Program-made: the position numbers and the translations under genes
The notes under the pieces: generated by a model
Seen by the model: only the letters and a program-made list of their open reading frames with translations
Database searches by the model: none
Told to the model about the DNA's origin: nothing
Assembly: GCF_014712675.1 (NCBI RefSeq)
Contig: NZ_JACXSI010000001.1
Location: 186,001 to 250,000, forward strand
Source: Peribacillus faecalis
GTDB lineage: Bacteria > Bacillota > Bacilli > Bacillales > DSM-1321
Reading direction: 5' to 3'
Length of the DNA stretch: 64,000 bases
Shown: in pieces, positions 26,784-35,880 of the stretch
How positions within the stretch are numbered: the first letter of the stretch is position 1
Layout of the letters: every line of letters starts with the position of its first letter

Positions 26784-27708
26784 TAACTAAACGAGGTCCC
26801 GTTCTTGATGTCATATCGCTGTCAACAGAGTAGACAGCTTTATTTTTCACAGCTGTTACCTCTTGCCAGCCGTCACGGGCTAAGACTTGCTCAACCGCAT
26901 TTTCAACAAAATCTCCGTACGTAACAACGATCACATCCGGATTCAATTGAACAGCTTCCTCTTCATTTACGCTATACCAGCCGTCTCCTGTCGCTGCGTT
27001 TTCTGCACCGATTGTATTCAGCATCTCGTTCATATACGTATTCTGTCCAGGTGTATAAATTTCAGGCTGTGGAGATACTTCCACCCATACTTTTTTCTTC
27101 TCTGTTACTTTGCTTGCTTTCTCTTCAATTGCTGCAAGCTCTTCTTTCATTGAAGAAACAACTTCTTCAGCTTCTTTTGTTTGACCAGTTATTTTCCCGA
27201 TTAGCTCAATGCTTGCGTAAGTTCCTTCGAACGATTCCTCTGTATCAATGATGACTACTTCGATTCCTAACTCTTCAAATTGTTTAATCGTATCTGCATG
27301 ATTATCAAAGTTATATTTAGAAAGGAATGCTACATCTGGATTTAATGAAATGATTTTTTCAGCATTCATATCCATATCGCCAATTTTATCTTTTTCCAAA
27401 GCTGCTTCCGGGTAATTATCAAAATCAGATACCCCGATAATTTCTTCATCTAAACCTAAAGCAAATAATGTTTCTGTAACGCTTGGTAAAATCGATACAA
27501 CCGTCTCCGGCTTCTCTTCGATTGTCACTTCATTTCCTAAATCATCAGTAATCGTTAATGGAAAGGTATCTGTTTGTGACACTTCTGTCTTGTCATTATC
27601 TTTCGATTCATTCTTTTGGTCAGCTGAACCGCAGGCCGCTAATAAAAATACTGATAATACAAATATAAGAGCAAATATTCCTGTTTTTCTCCAAAGCTGC
27701 TTATTCAT
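26734..27708 (-). CDS. btuF: Corrinoid-binding lipoprotein (BtuF/YvrC)
   Basis: 324-residue periplasmic-binding-protein-like lipoprotein. Signal peptide FALIFVLSVFLL with lipobox LAAC at ~residues 23-26, then an acidic linker. The mature part is a class III (helical-backbone) binding protein: TVVSILPSVTETLFALGLDEEIIGVSDFDNYP. Members bind B12, haem or siderophores; the riboswitch and adjacent cobO decide for corrinoids. Second gene of the operon, 15 bases after cobO. Confidence 0.9.
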   Translation of the reverse strand: MNKQLWRKTGIFALIFVLSVFLLAACGSADQKNESKDNDKTEVSQTDTFPLTITDDLGNEVTIEEKPETVVSILPSVTETLFALGLDEEIIGVSDFDNYPEAALEKDKIGDMDMNAEKIISLNPDVAFLSKYNFDNHADTIKQFEELGIEVVIIDTEESFEGTYASIELIGKITGQTKEAEEVVSSMKEELAAIEEKASKVTEKKKVWVEVSPQPEIYTPGQNTYMNEMLNTIGAENAATGDGWYSVNEEEAVQLNPDVIVVTYGDFVENAVEQVLARDGWQEVTAVKNKAVYSVDSDMTSRTGPRLVNGVEELGKAIYPEIFE

Positions 27709-27723
27709 CTTTCAATCCCCCAA

Positions 27724-28269
27724 TTAATATTCGATTCCATAAATGGCATCGACACCATCTTTGTAATAATGCTTTTCTTCTTCAATGATTGAGACTAGGT
27801 CAGCAATCTCTTTAATTTCGACCTTTGCATCTCGCCCAGTGACGACTATATGCGTGTCCCTTGGTTTATTCTTCAACGTGTCCACTACATCAGCAAGCGG
27901 CAAGACGTCATCAATTGGAAACGTATTGATACTTAGCGCATTATTCAACTCGTCAAGAACAATTAAATCATACTGTCCGCTCTCGACCGTCTCTTTCGCT
28001 TTTTTCCAAGCTGTTTTCAATGCAACACGATGCTCTTCAGGCGTTTTTGTCCAAGTAAAACCGACCCCTAATTGTTCCACATGCGCACCAAGCTTCTCAA
28101 GGGCAATCTTCTCTCCGTATGTAAACTCCGGTGATTTAATAAATTGCAAAATAATCACCTTCATATCGCGCCCTAAAGCTCGCGCAGCCAATCCGAAAGC
28201 AGCAGTTGTCTTCCCTTTCCCATTGCCTGTGTAGACTAAAATTTTCCCCTCAACATTTTGTTCTCCCAT
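27724..28269 (-). CDS. cobO: Cob(I)alamin/corrinoid adenosyltransferase (CobO/BtuR type)
   Basis: 181 residues. The P-loop GNGKGKTTAAFG (residues ~15-26) and DELNNAL are characteristic of the CobA/CobO/BtuR family, which adenosylates reduced corrinoids with ATP to make AdoCbl precursors. Start ATG is followed by MGEQNVEGK. First gene after the cobalamin riboswitch and its terminator. Together with btuFCD it converts imported corrinoid to the adenosyl form; no de novo corrin ring genes are near, so this is salvage. Confidence 0.93.
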   Translation of the reverse strand: MGEQNVEGKILVYTGNGKGKTTAAFGLAARALGRDMKVIILQFIKSPEFTYGEKIALEKLGAHVEQLGVGFTWTKTPEEHRVALKTAWKKAKETVESGQYDLIVLDELNNALSINTFPIDDVLPLADVVDTLKNKPRDTHIVVTGRDAKVEIKEIADLVSIIEEEKHYYKDGVDAIYGIEY

Positions 28270-28292
28270 TCGAATTCCCCCAATAACATAAA

Positions 28293-28324
28293 TAAAGCCT
28301 TGACCGAAAAATCAGTCAAGGCTT
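28293..28324 (-). terminator. Expression-platform terminator of the cobalamin leader
   Basis: AAGCCTTGAC-TGATTTTTCG-GTCAAGGCTT on the minus strand, then TATTTATGTT; located between the riboswitch and cobO. A 10-bp perfect stem; the tail is only moderately T-rich. Confidence 0.7.
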
Positions 28325-28390
28325 ATGAATATTTAATTCCATACAGGCTCTTGACTTTCTTTTCCCGCCGAAAAAAAAGTAGACACATTA

Positions 28391-28543
28391 AAAAGCAGGT
28401 TTCCTGGCTTCGCATCCTTATTGCCTGCACCTTCCCGAACGATTGTTCAGTGGTCTAATCAAGCAACTTATAAATGCTTACAGTAGCGGGGGCTGCACCG
28501 GATTTCCACCGGTTTCCCTATTATCCTTCATAAAAGGCACTTT
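28391..28543 (-). ncRNA. Cobalamin riboswitch
   Basis: Minus-strand sequence contains AATAGGGAAACCGGTG, CGGTGCAGCCCCCGCTACTG, GACCACTG, GGGAAGGTGCAGGC and the B12 box GAAGCCAGGAAACCTGC, in the order of the class I cobalamin aptamer. It stands ~120 bases upstream of cobO with a terminator hairpin between. AdoCbl binding should switch off cobO-btuFCD. Confidence 0.95.
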
Positions 28544-28632
28544 TTAATGAAATATGAAACTGTTAATTTTCTAACTTTTCAAAGAATTGTATCACAGCAA
28601 AGCTTAATTGTCATTCTTTACATACAAATTAT

Positions 28633-29865
28633 TTAAAAAGCCCAATTGCCGTTACGGAAAATTGGTTCTGCTTTTCCGTCTTCTGTAATGCCATCGATAT
28701 CCATTTGCTCAGAGCCAATCATGAAGTCCACGTGCGTAATGCTTTGGTTCGCACCGTTTTCTCTTAGCTCTTCGCGAGTCATCGTTTTGCCGCCATCAAG
28801 GTTGAATGCATATGCACTACCAATAGCTAAATGGTTCGATGCATTTTCATCGAATAATGTGTTGTAAAATAAAATATTCGATTCTGAAATCGGCGAGTGA
28901 TGCGGTACAAGCGCTACTTCACCTAAATAATGAGAACCTTCATCTGTTTCAATCAGATGTTTCAAAATCTCTTCGCCCACTTCCGCTTGTGCATCAACAA
29001 TTCTTCCATTTTCAAAAGTCAGTTTGAATTTGTCAATAATATTTCCGCCGTAGCTTAATGGCTTCGTACTTGATACATACCCATTAACGCCCGTTTTCAG
29101 CGGCATGGAGAATACTTCTTCCGTCGGCATATTTGCCATGAATTCTGTACCGTCTTCGCTGATGCTTCCCGCTCCGCACCAAAGATTTTTTTCCGGAAGC
29201 TCAATTGTTAAATCTGTTCCGGGTGCACGGTAGTGAAGTTTTTTATAATGCTTCTTGTTTAAGTAATCTACTTTTGTATGTAGGTTTTCATTGTGCTTCT
29301 TCCAAGCTTCGACAGGATTATCTTGATCGATGCGAGTCGCTTTGAAGATTGCATCCCAAAGTAAGCTGATTCGTTCTGATTCCGGCGCATCCGGGAATAC
29401 CATGTTTGCCCATGCTTTTGAAGGTACAGCTACAATTGACCAAGGCAACTTATCAGCCTGCATCAGCTGGCGGAATTTGCTTAACGCTTGACCGGATGCT
29501 TTTTGATTATTGGCAATACGTTCTGGATTAATGCCTTTCAATAAATCAGGCGAAGAAGAAATGACTGATAAATAAGAAGCTCCTTGTTCAGCTAGCTCAT
29601 TTGTTTCTGCTGCGCGATGCTTCGGATACTCTTTAAATACTTCATCATCGGCATGCTCGTATTTCAGACGGTTAACTGTATCGTCATTCCAATTGACAAT
29701 GACATTCCGTGCACCGGCTTCATAAGCTTTCTTTACAATAAGGCGAACTAGCTCTGCACCCTCAAGCATTGTATTGATGACAAGTGTTTGTCCTTTTTGA
29801 ACATTAACGCCCACTTTGACAGCAAGCTCTGCATATTTTTCTAAGTTTTGTTGGAAGTTCTCCAT
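28633..29865 (-). CDS. ampS: M29-family aminopeptidase (AmpS/aminopeptidase T)
   Basis: 410-residue cytosolic metallo-aminopeptidase of clan MQ. Opening NLEKYAELAVKVGVNVQKGQTLVI is typical. Metal/catalytic region includes GEVALVPHHSPI, FYNTLFDENASNHLAIG and THVDFMIGS with Glu, His and Asp ligands. Removes N-terminal residues from peptides, with a two-metal site. Start ATG behind AGGAGTGG. It is monocistronic in appearance and lies immediately downstream of the ykf pair. Confidence 0.93.
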   Translation of the reverse strand: MENFQQNLEKYAELAVKVGVNVQKGQTLVINTMLEGAELVRLIVKKAYEAGARNVIVNWNDDTVNRLKYEHADDEVFKEYPKHRAAETNELAEQGASYLSVISSSPDLLKGINPERIANNQKASGQALSKFRQLMQADKLPWSIVAVPSKAWANMVFPDAPESERISLLWDAIFKATRIDQDNPVEAWKKHNENLHTKVDYLNKKHYKKLHYRAPGTDLTIELPEKNLWCGAGSISEDGTEFMANMPTEEVFSMPLKTGVNGYVSSTKPLSYGGNIIDKFKLTFENGRIVDAQAEVGEEILKHLIETDEGSHYLGEVALVPHHSPISESNILFYNTLFDENASNHLAIGSAYAFNLDGGKTMTREELRENGANQSITHVDFMIGSEQMDIDGITEDGKAEPIFRNGNWAF

Positions 29866-29981
29866 AAAACCACTCCTTACAATTATTCATTATTATTGTA
29901 ACACTTCTCTCAAAATGTTCATAACGTTTATGCAATTCACTTTGTTACTATAATTTCCCCTTAAAGCGTATAGCCCTCAGT

Positions 29982-30872
29982 CTATTTAACTGCGTATCTC
30001 CTTGCAACGCAAAGTTCTTTTTCGTAAATTGTGCCTTGCAGCTTCAATATTTCTATTGCTTTTCCAGTACATGGAGAATGCAACATTTCTCCCTCTCCAA
30101 CATACAAACCAACATGATGAATTGCACCGCTCCCTTCATTATGCGCAAAAAATAAAGCGTCGCCCGGCTTGATTTCCGTCAGATTAATCCCGGTGCCAAA
30201 CTTTGACTGATCGCCCGCATCGCGCGGAATTAAATAGCCGTTCGCTCGGCACATGCTATAAACAAAACCTGAACAGTCATAGCCGAAACTGCTGTTGCCT
30301 CCCCATAAATATGGGAGTCCGAGAAATCGTTTTCCCAACTCTAATAAACTTGCACCATCACCTTTCAGTCCATCATTCAGTTTTACATTTTCTAAATCGA
30401 TATATCCTTTTCCCGCAGGGGTTTCAACATAAACAATTTCGCCCGCAATTTTGTCCACTGCCAAAATTGTCCCGAAAGACAAAAACAGTCTGACTTTTTC
30501 TGTAACAAGTTCTGCTTTATGAACGTTCACTATAGCCAAATTCCGATTGTCAGACGATTTTTTCTGTTTCTCAATAAGCTGAGCAGAATGAATAAAGCCA
30601 GGATACCCATAACTATTTTTACAGGACGCCTGACTAGGAATAAAAACAGCAGACCACTCACCCTGATCTTCTGTCACAATGACCTCTTCACCGTAAAGTA
30701 CTTGCGTTTGCACAAGATTGCGATTATATAAATCGATTCTCTTCTCATCCGTCATTTTATTCAGCCAAGATTCAACATCAGGCTTAGCAGTCAAAGCAGC
30801 TTGATCGCAGTTCCTAGCGTCGTCAGGTTTTGTCCAAACTGTTGCAACAGGAACGTTTATTACTTTCTTCAT
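29982..30872 (-). CDS. ykfC: NlpC/P60 endopeptidase, YkfC-like
   Basis: 296 residues from ATG 30872 (TGATG overlap with the upstream gene). Two SH3-like segments (residues ~1-170), then the NlpC/P60 domain: catalytic Cys in GYDCSGFVYS, His in HHVGLYVG, with a third polar/His position near MLHSPCTG. YkfC cleaves gamma-D-Glu-diamino acid bonds in recycled murein peptides (dipeptidyl peptidase VI). No signal peptide, so cytoplasmic, as for YkfC. Paired with the ykfA LD-carboxypeptidase. The epimerase gene ykfB that sits between them in B. subtilis is absent here. Confidence 0.9.
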   Translation of the reverse strand: MKKVINVPVATVWTKPDDARNCDQAALTAKPDVESWLNKMTDEKRIDLYNRNLVQTQVLYGEEVIVTEDQGEWSAVFIPSQASCKNSYGYPGFIHSAQLIEKQKKSSDNRNLAIVNVHKAELVTEKVRLFLSFGTILAVDKIAGEIVYVETPAGKGYIDLENVKLNDGLKGDGASLLELGKRFLGLPYLWGGNSSFGYDCSGFVYSMCRANGYLIPRDAGDQSKFGTGINLTEIKPGDALFFAHNEGSGAIHHVGLYVGEGEMLHSPCTGKAIEILKLQGTIYEKELCVARRYAVK

Positions 30873-31795
30873 CAACTTATACCGCTTTCAATATGCAGCT
30901 GTTTTTGATTTGCGTTAAGGACTGCCCTCGTTCCTAGAGGCACCGCAATATGCGGCTGGCAATGGCCGATTTTCAAACCGGTTAATGTCGGCCGATTAAT
31001 CCGCTTTATATAATAACTAAGCACTTCGTCCAATGATAAAGTCGGCTTCCCTTCCTCCGGTTCACAATCATTGAAGTCGCCAACAGCCAATCCTGCTATA
31101 TGCTGAAGCTTGCCAGCCAACCATAATTGGTTCAGCATTCGATCAACAGAACGAGGCTCTTCATGAATATCTTCTATAAATAAAATTTTATCCTTCGTTT
31201 CAATTTCATAAGGTGTGCCGAGAGTCGTTACAAGCAAGCACAAGTTACCGCCCACGAATTCCCCAGATGCTCTTCCGACCACCGGCGCCTCAATCGGTGC
31301 AATGTGTTCATCATAAACAACATTCTCATTATTGAAGAGCTGTCTGAAAGAAGACGCTGAGACGTCACTCCATGTGTCTTTTCCTACATCCGATGACAGC
31401 ATTGGACCGTGAAACGTCACTAACCCGCTCTTTTGACGAATGCTGGTGTGCAAAAATGTAATATCACTGTAGCCCCAAAATATTTTCGGGTTCCTGCGTA
31501 TTAAATCATAGTCAAGATCCGCTGCGATTCTCGCTGTGCCATATCCACCATTCGAGCAAAAAATCGCTTTAACCACTGGGTCAGCAAACATTTCATTTAG
31601 GTCGGTTAGGCGTTCTTCGTCTGCCCCAGCCAAGTAACCGTACCGGTGATATATATTTCTCCCTATTTTCACCCGCAAACCAAGCGACTCCAAAAAAGCA
31701 ATGCCCTTTTCTAAATTCTCCCGGTTCGTCGGACTGCCCGGCGCTATGACTCCGACACAATCTCCTTTTTGCAGTCTTTCAGGTTTTGTCAACAT
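30872..31795 (-). CDS. ykfA: LD-carboxypeptidase, S66 family (YkfA-like)
   Basis: 307-residue serine peptidase of the S66 family, which trims the terminal D-Ala from tetrapeptide muropeptides in the cytosol. The nucleophile Ser is in WGYSDITFLH; the Glu/His of the triad fit FIEDIHEEPRSVDRML and IGHCQPHIAVPLG. The SNGGYGTARI segment is conserved. AGGAGGATAAATT precedes ATG. Overlaps ykfC by 1 base. MccF-like immunity activity is possible but the neighbour favours murein recycling. Confidence 0.9.
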   Translation of the reverse strand: MLTKPERLQKGDCVGVIAPGSPTNRENLEKGIAFLESLGLRVKIGRNIYHRYGYLAGADEERLTDLNEMFADPVVKAIFCSNGGYGTARIAADLDYDLIRRNPKIFWGYSDITFLHTSIRQKSGLVTFHGPMLSSDVGKDTWSDVSASSFRQLFNNENVVYDEHIAPIEAPVVGRASGEFVGGNLCLLVTTLGTPYEIETKDKILFIEDIHEEPRSVDRMLNQLWLAGKLQHIAGLAVGDFNDCEPEEGKPTLSLDEVLSYYIKRINRPTLTGLKIGHCQPHIAVPLGTRAVLNANQKQLHIESGIS

Positions 31796-31856
31796 AATTT
31801 ATCCTCCTATTTTTATGATGCTAGCTCGACTTGCTCGTAAATAAACGGCTTTCTTT

Positions 31857-31893
31857 AAAAATACTGGCTAATTCTTTTAATTATGCCAGTATC
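31857..31893. terminator. Hairpin between ykfA and the sigma gene
   Basis: ATACTGGCTAATT-CTTT-TAATTATGCCAGTAT, followed on the plus strand by CTTATTT. No gene reads into it from the left on the plus strand, so it may be a regulatory dyad. A second dyad, GTTATC-TGTATGTAT-GATAAC, lies at 31909-31929. Confidence 0.45.
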
Positions 31894-32031
31894 TTATTTA
31901 CTTATTTTGTTATCTGTATGTATGATAACTGTGCGACTTATTGTTTTTTTGAAATATTTCGTATTCTAAATGAACGATTTGTTCTTCTGGAAGTCTAATT
32001 AATAAAGAGAAAAAGTTTTGGAGGTGCAGGA

Positions 32032-32541
32032 ATGGAACTGCATACATTGAAAAAAGCAACGGAGGGAGATGAACAGGCATTCCTAGCTGTTATGCACACT
32101 TATAAAGAAGACTTGTATCGGACCGCACTCAGCTTTTTGAAAAATGAACATGATGCAATTGAAGCTATCCAGGAAGTAACTTTCAGAGCTTATAAAAATA
32201 TAAAAAAAGTAAAAGAACCTGCTTACGTCAAAACATGGCTGATTAGGGTCATGATGAACTACTGCCATGACGAGTTGAAGAAGAAGCAGCAATTTATAAT
32301 AAAGAGAGACCGCAAACATGATATCGCCATCTATGATTCTAATTTATTGATTATAGAAGAAGCATTGCGGTCATTATCAAGTGAGCAGCAACAATTGCTT
32401 CATATGAAATATTTTATGGATATTAAAAATAAAGAGCTAGCAGCAATACATAACGTTCCTGAAGGCACCATTAAATCGCGGGTGCACAACGCACTTTCCA
32501 AATTGCGGACCTTTTTAAGCGAGAAGGGAGATGAAAAGTGA
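32032..32541 (+). CDS. ECF-type RNA polymerase sigma factor
   Basis: 169 residues with the two-domain ECF layout: region 2 (residues ~20-85, LYRTALSFLKNEHDAIEAIQEVTFRAYKN) and region 4 (residues ~110-165, LHMKYFMDIKNKELAAIHNVPEGTIKSRVHNALSKLR). ATG after GGAGGTGCAGGA. Directs a small regulon in response to an envelope signal; paired with a DUF4179 anti-sigma. Resembles SigV/SigW-class factors but cannot be assigned. The pair is usually autoregulated. Confidence 0.92.
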   Translation: MELHTLKKATEGDEQAFLAVMHTYKEDLYRTALSFLKNEHDAIEAIQEVTFRAYKNIKKVKEPAYVKTWLIRVMMNYCHDELKKKQQFIIKRDRKHDIAIYDSNLLIIEEALRSLSSEQQQLLHMKYFMDIKNKELAAIHNVPEGTIKSRVHNALSKLRTFLSEKGDEK

Positions 32542-33836
32542 TGAAAAAAGAAGAACAGCAATTAGAAGAAATGCGGATACAATTAGAGCAGCCCCCGATT
32601 CCTGAGCAAAGAATAGACGAGGCGATCATAGCTGGTTTTCATAGAGCGCACACACAACAAAAAAAGCGGAGACGAAATATTTGGTTATCTGTTGTCGCCG
32701 CACTGTTTCTAATCGGATTCGTCACAACAGTTCGCGTCTCTCCTGCTTTTGCGAACGCCGTTTCCTCTATTCCAGGGCTTAGCACTATTGTTGAAATGAT
32801 AAAGTGGGATAAAGGTATGAAAGATATAGTTGAAAATGAGTACTTTGAAGAATTAAATATAACGGTTATCGAGGATGATATTTCAGTTACTTTACTTGGG
32901 GTCACTGCAGATGAATCAGGCATGATTCTCTCGTATAAAGTGGAAGCGCCTTTTGACATTCAGCATTTGGACACGAAAAATTTGAATGTATATCAAAGCG
33001 GGAAAGAATTAGAAGCCGCGTATTATTATAATTGGTACCCTAATGAACCGACTAAAAGCTTTGAGGATCGAGTTATGATTACAGCAGAGAAACCATTAAA
33101 CTTTAACAGACCTGATTTTGAATTACGGATGGTCATTGATAATGATGAGCAAACAACATTCCATATACCATTCACTTTAAAAAAGAAAATTAAAAAAAGC
33201 ATTACTTACCCAATTAATCAAACTGTAGACATTGACGGACAAAAGTTGATTGTGCACGAACTGACGATTTCTCCTTTGCGTGCTGCCATTACTTTATCAC
33301 CTCATAATGAGAATACAATGGAGCTATTAAGCATTGAGGAGATTAAATTAACAGATGAAAATGGTGAAGAATGGGGTTCCATTACAAACGGATTGACCGG
33401 ATTCGGCAGTAATTCCGGTATTCGTACAGTGTTCATTCAAAGCAATTATTTCAGGACACCAAAGGAGCTTTATTTAAAGATTGACAGAATACAAGCACTG
33501 CCAAAAGGCGAGCATTTCATCCGAGTAGATTTTGACAAGAAGGAAGTAGTCAGTCAGCCGAAAAATTTGCCGATCACCATCTCTAACATAACCAATAATT
33601 CCTTTAAAGCGGAAATACCTAATATCTCACAAACCTTTCACCATGGAATGTTTGGCGAAGCAAGAGATGCTAAGGACTTAACTTTGAATCTAAGCTCATC
33701 TTCGTATGTATATAGTGATGATTTCTTATCTTTTGAAGAAATATATAAAACGCAAAACTTTGCCAACCCGGTAAAAATCATGATCAATTCTTATCCGAAT
33801 TATTTAGACGGCTCAGTTGTTGTTCAAATAAAGTGA
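32541..33836 (+). CDS. DUF4179 membrane anti-sigma factor
   Basis: 431 residues from ATG 32541, overlapping the sigma stop by 1 base (TGATG); GTG 32538 is an alternative. Cytoplasmic N-terminus (~45 residues, KKEEQQLEEMRIQL), one transmembrane helix (IWLSVVAALFLIGFVTTV, ~47-64), then RVSPAFANAVSSIPGL, the mark of DUF4179 proteins. A ~350-residue extracytoplasmic part follows, containing the usual DUF5643-like beta domain near 220-340. It presumably holds the sigma factor inactive until an external cue; which cue is unknown. Confidence 0.9.
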   Translation: MKKEEQQLEEMRIQLEQPPIPEQRIDEAIIAGFHRAHTQQKKRRRNIWLSVVAALFLIGFVTTVRVSPAFANAVSSIPGLSTIVEMIKWDKGMKDIVENEYFEELNITVIEDDISVTLLGVTADESGMILSYKVEAPFDIQHLDTKNLNVYQSGKELEAAYYYNWYPNEPTKSFEDRVMITAEKPLNFNRPDFELRMVIDNDEQTTFHIPFTLKKKIKKSITYPINQTVDIDGQKLIVHELTISPLRAAITLSPHNENTMELLSIEEIKLTDENGEEWGSITNGLTGFGSNSGIRTVFIQSNYFRTPKELYLKIDRIQALPKGEHFIRVDFDKKEVVSQPKNLPITISNITNNSFKAEIPNISQTFHHGMFGEARDAKDLTLNLSSSSYVYSDDFLSFEEIYKTQNFANPVKIMINSYPNYLDGSVVVQIK

Positions 33837-34205
33837 ATCTTTGTTAGGTGGGGTTTGGACCATTTCAAGCCCCTACCTGGACTAATCAAGCGAGTTTCAA
33901 TAGAACGAAAGAATATTTGGTCTTGAAAATATGATTCATGGCATTGACCATCCGCGAATTCTTCCCAATTTGAAATTAATTAAGCCGCTTTTGCATGCGA
34001 TTCTTCCCAATTCAGAAATAATTCATCCGCCTTCGAAATAATTCTTCCACATTCCAAGTTTTTTCTTCCACTTTTGAAAATAATTAAGCCGACCACGGAC
34101 GCCACACCATCATCGAACAAAAAGCCAATTTTACTTGCAGGCTTACCGTTCCAAGGACACTAAACCCGATCACCAGTTCTTTGTTCGCCCCTAATCAGGC
34201 TCTGC
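33837..34205. other. Gene-free region with degenerate repeats
   Basis: No gene is supported. From ~33955 to 34100 there are imperfect reiterations of units such as ATTCTTCCCAATT, GAAATAATTCATCCGCC, GAAATAATTCTTCCAC and GAAAATAATTAAGCCG, about 30-35 bases apart and partly alternating. They have low complexity and no clear dyads. The rest (34100-34205) shows nothing recognised. Confidence 0.45.
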
Positions 34206-34211
34206 ATGACA

Positions 34212-34248
34212 AAAAAATACCGCTAAGAAAGCACTTTCCTAACGGTTT
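34212..34248 (-). terminator. Terminator of AarF-like gene
   Basis: Minus strand: ACCGTTAGGAAAG-TG-CTTTCTTAGCGGT followed by ATTTTTTT. Confidence 0.8.
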
Positions 34249-34260
34249 GTTTTATTCAAA

Positions 34261-35877
34261 TTAACTACCCTTTCGCCATCTTCTCAAAATACCAAAAAGC
34301 AGCCAGCAACCTAAAACTGCAGAACCCAAAAAACCTAAAATCCCGAAAAGAGGTATATCCAATATTTGCGGACGCATATTAGTCGTACTGATTAAGCTCG
34401 AACCAATCAGCAATGATGATGCAATAATACAGATAATCAGCTTATCGAGCATGTGGTCGATTTGTTTAATCGGCTCTTCGGCCCCAGTCACATCCAAATT
34501 CATCTTCATTTGTCCCTTTGTCGCCATTTTCAGCAAATCAGAAAGCTGACCGGGAACATCAATCGCCTTCTTCGTCATCGTATAGAGGTTTTTACCGGAT
34601 TTTTTTAACTCGGAAGCCAAATTAAGATTCTCCATATAATGTTCTGTCAAATGACTTTTCGCTAACTGCATAAAGTTGACATTAGGACTGCAGGCCGACA
34701 GAACCCCTTCTATCGTGACAACACCGCGGGCAAGCATCGTAATACGTGCAGGTGTCCGGATATTATGGCGATTACACAAGTCAAGCAATTCTTCAAACAG
34801 CTGACCCAAGTCGATATTCCCGAGTTCCAGATTCGCATATTTTGTAATCAGTTCTTCAACATCATCATAAAGCAGCGAGTGATTAATTTTTCCTTTTACC
34901 GTTCCAAGTGAGAGCAGCACATTTTTCACTTCAAAAATATCATTATTTACAATCGCTACAACCGCATTTTTAAATAACTGACGATCATGGTTGCTCAATC
35001 TGCCGACCATGCCCAAATCGAGCCAAACAATTTTCCCGTCTCTAATCCATACGTTTCCCGGGTGCGGGTCGGCATGAAAAAAGCCATCGTCCAGCACTTG
35101 TTTAATGTAGTTCTCTGCAAGCTTTTCTCCAATTTCATTCATGTCATATCCTAAATCAGTCAGTTCCTGAACATGATCTATCTGAATACCATCAACATAT
35201 TCCATTACCAATATTTTGGCCGTCGTTAAGGGATCAATAATTTCTGGAAAAGCGACATAAGCGATATCCGCATTCAATTGGGCAAGTTCGTGGCAATTTT
35301 TCGCTTCTAGCAAGAAGTCCATTTCCTGTTTGGAAACAACCCACATTTCTTCAATGACAGAATTAAAGTCAATTACGTCCCCGGATAAATCAATGATTTC
35401 AAATAGCTTAGCAGCCTTTCTCATTAAAGCAATATCCTGTGCCATGGTCTCTTCAATGTTCGGGCGCTGCACCTTGGCAACTGCTTTTCTTCCGTCTTTT
35501 AACTTAACGACATGTACTTGCGCCATTGAAGCAGAACCAAGAGGCTTTTCCTCAATCTCAGGAAAAACCTCTTTAATCGGGGTGCCATATTCATTTTCAA
35601 TAAGCTTCACCACTTCTGAAAATTCGATTGGTTTTACATCAGCGCGTAACTTCATAAGCTCATCGCAATATTTTTGCGGCAGCACATCAGAGCGCATACT
35701 CATAATTTGTCCAATTTTAACATATGTAGGGCCTAAATCTTCTAAAATAAGACGCAGCTTTTCCGGGGTTACGCCATGAATGATGGAGTGACGGCGCAAA
35801 ACCTCAACAATCTCTCTTAATCTGACACTTGTCTTTTCATCTTGATTATGATTGTTTTGCTGCTTCCTCTTTCTCAT
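34261..35877 (-). CDS. ABC1/UbiB (AarF) family atypical kinase
   Basis: 538 residues. Atypical kinase fold of the AarF/UbiB family: A-rich-loop-equivalent LGSASMAQVHVV, the Lys in AVAKVQRP, and the catalytic/Mg motifs HADPHPGNVW and WLDLGMVG. Two hydrophobic helices at the C-terminus (~485-530) anchor it in the membrane. The family is linked to quinone biosynthesis or lipid homeostasis; menaquinone use here (QoxABCD) fits but is not proven. It starts 3 bases after the phasin-like gene stops, so the two are an operon. Confidence 0.88.
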   Translation of the reverse strand: MRKRKQQNNHNQDEKTSVRLREIVEVLRRHSIIHGVTPEKLRLILEDLGPTYVKIGQIMSMRSDVLPQKYCDELMKLRADVKPIEFSEVVKLIENEYGTPIKEVFPEIEEKPLGSASMAQVHVVKLKDGRKAVAKVQRPNIEETMAQDIALMRKAAKLFEIIDLSGDVIDFNSVIEEMWVVSKQEMDFLLEAKNCHELAQLNADIAYVAFPEIIDPLTTAKILVMEYVDGIQIDHVQELTDLGYDMNEIGEKLAENYIKQVLDDGFFHADPHPGNVWIRDGKIVWLDLGMVGRLSNHDRQLFKNAVVAIVNNDIFEVKNVLLSLGTVKGKINHSLLYDDVEELITKYANLELGNIDLGQLFEELLDLCNRHNIRTPARITMLARGVVTIEGVLSACSPNVNFMQLAKSHLTEHYMENLNLASELKKSGKNLYTMTKKAIDVPGQLSDLLKMATKGQMKMNLDVTGAEEPIKQIDHMLDKLIICIIASSLLIGSSLISTTNMRPQILDIPLFGILGFLGSAVLGCWLLFGILRRWRKGS

Positions 35878-35880
35878 CGT

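Noticed and set aside
27785-28234. 149-codon plus-strand ORF opposite cobO
   Set aside because: cobO has an unmistakable P-loop and family pattern; the antisense frame is low-complexity Ser-rich.
35330-35779. 149-codon plus-strand ORF opposite the AarF-like kinase
   Set aside because: Antisense shadow; kinase motifs on the minus strand are clear.
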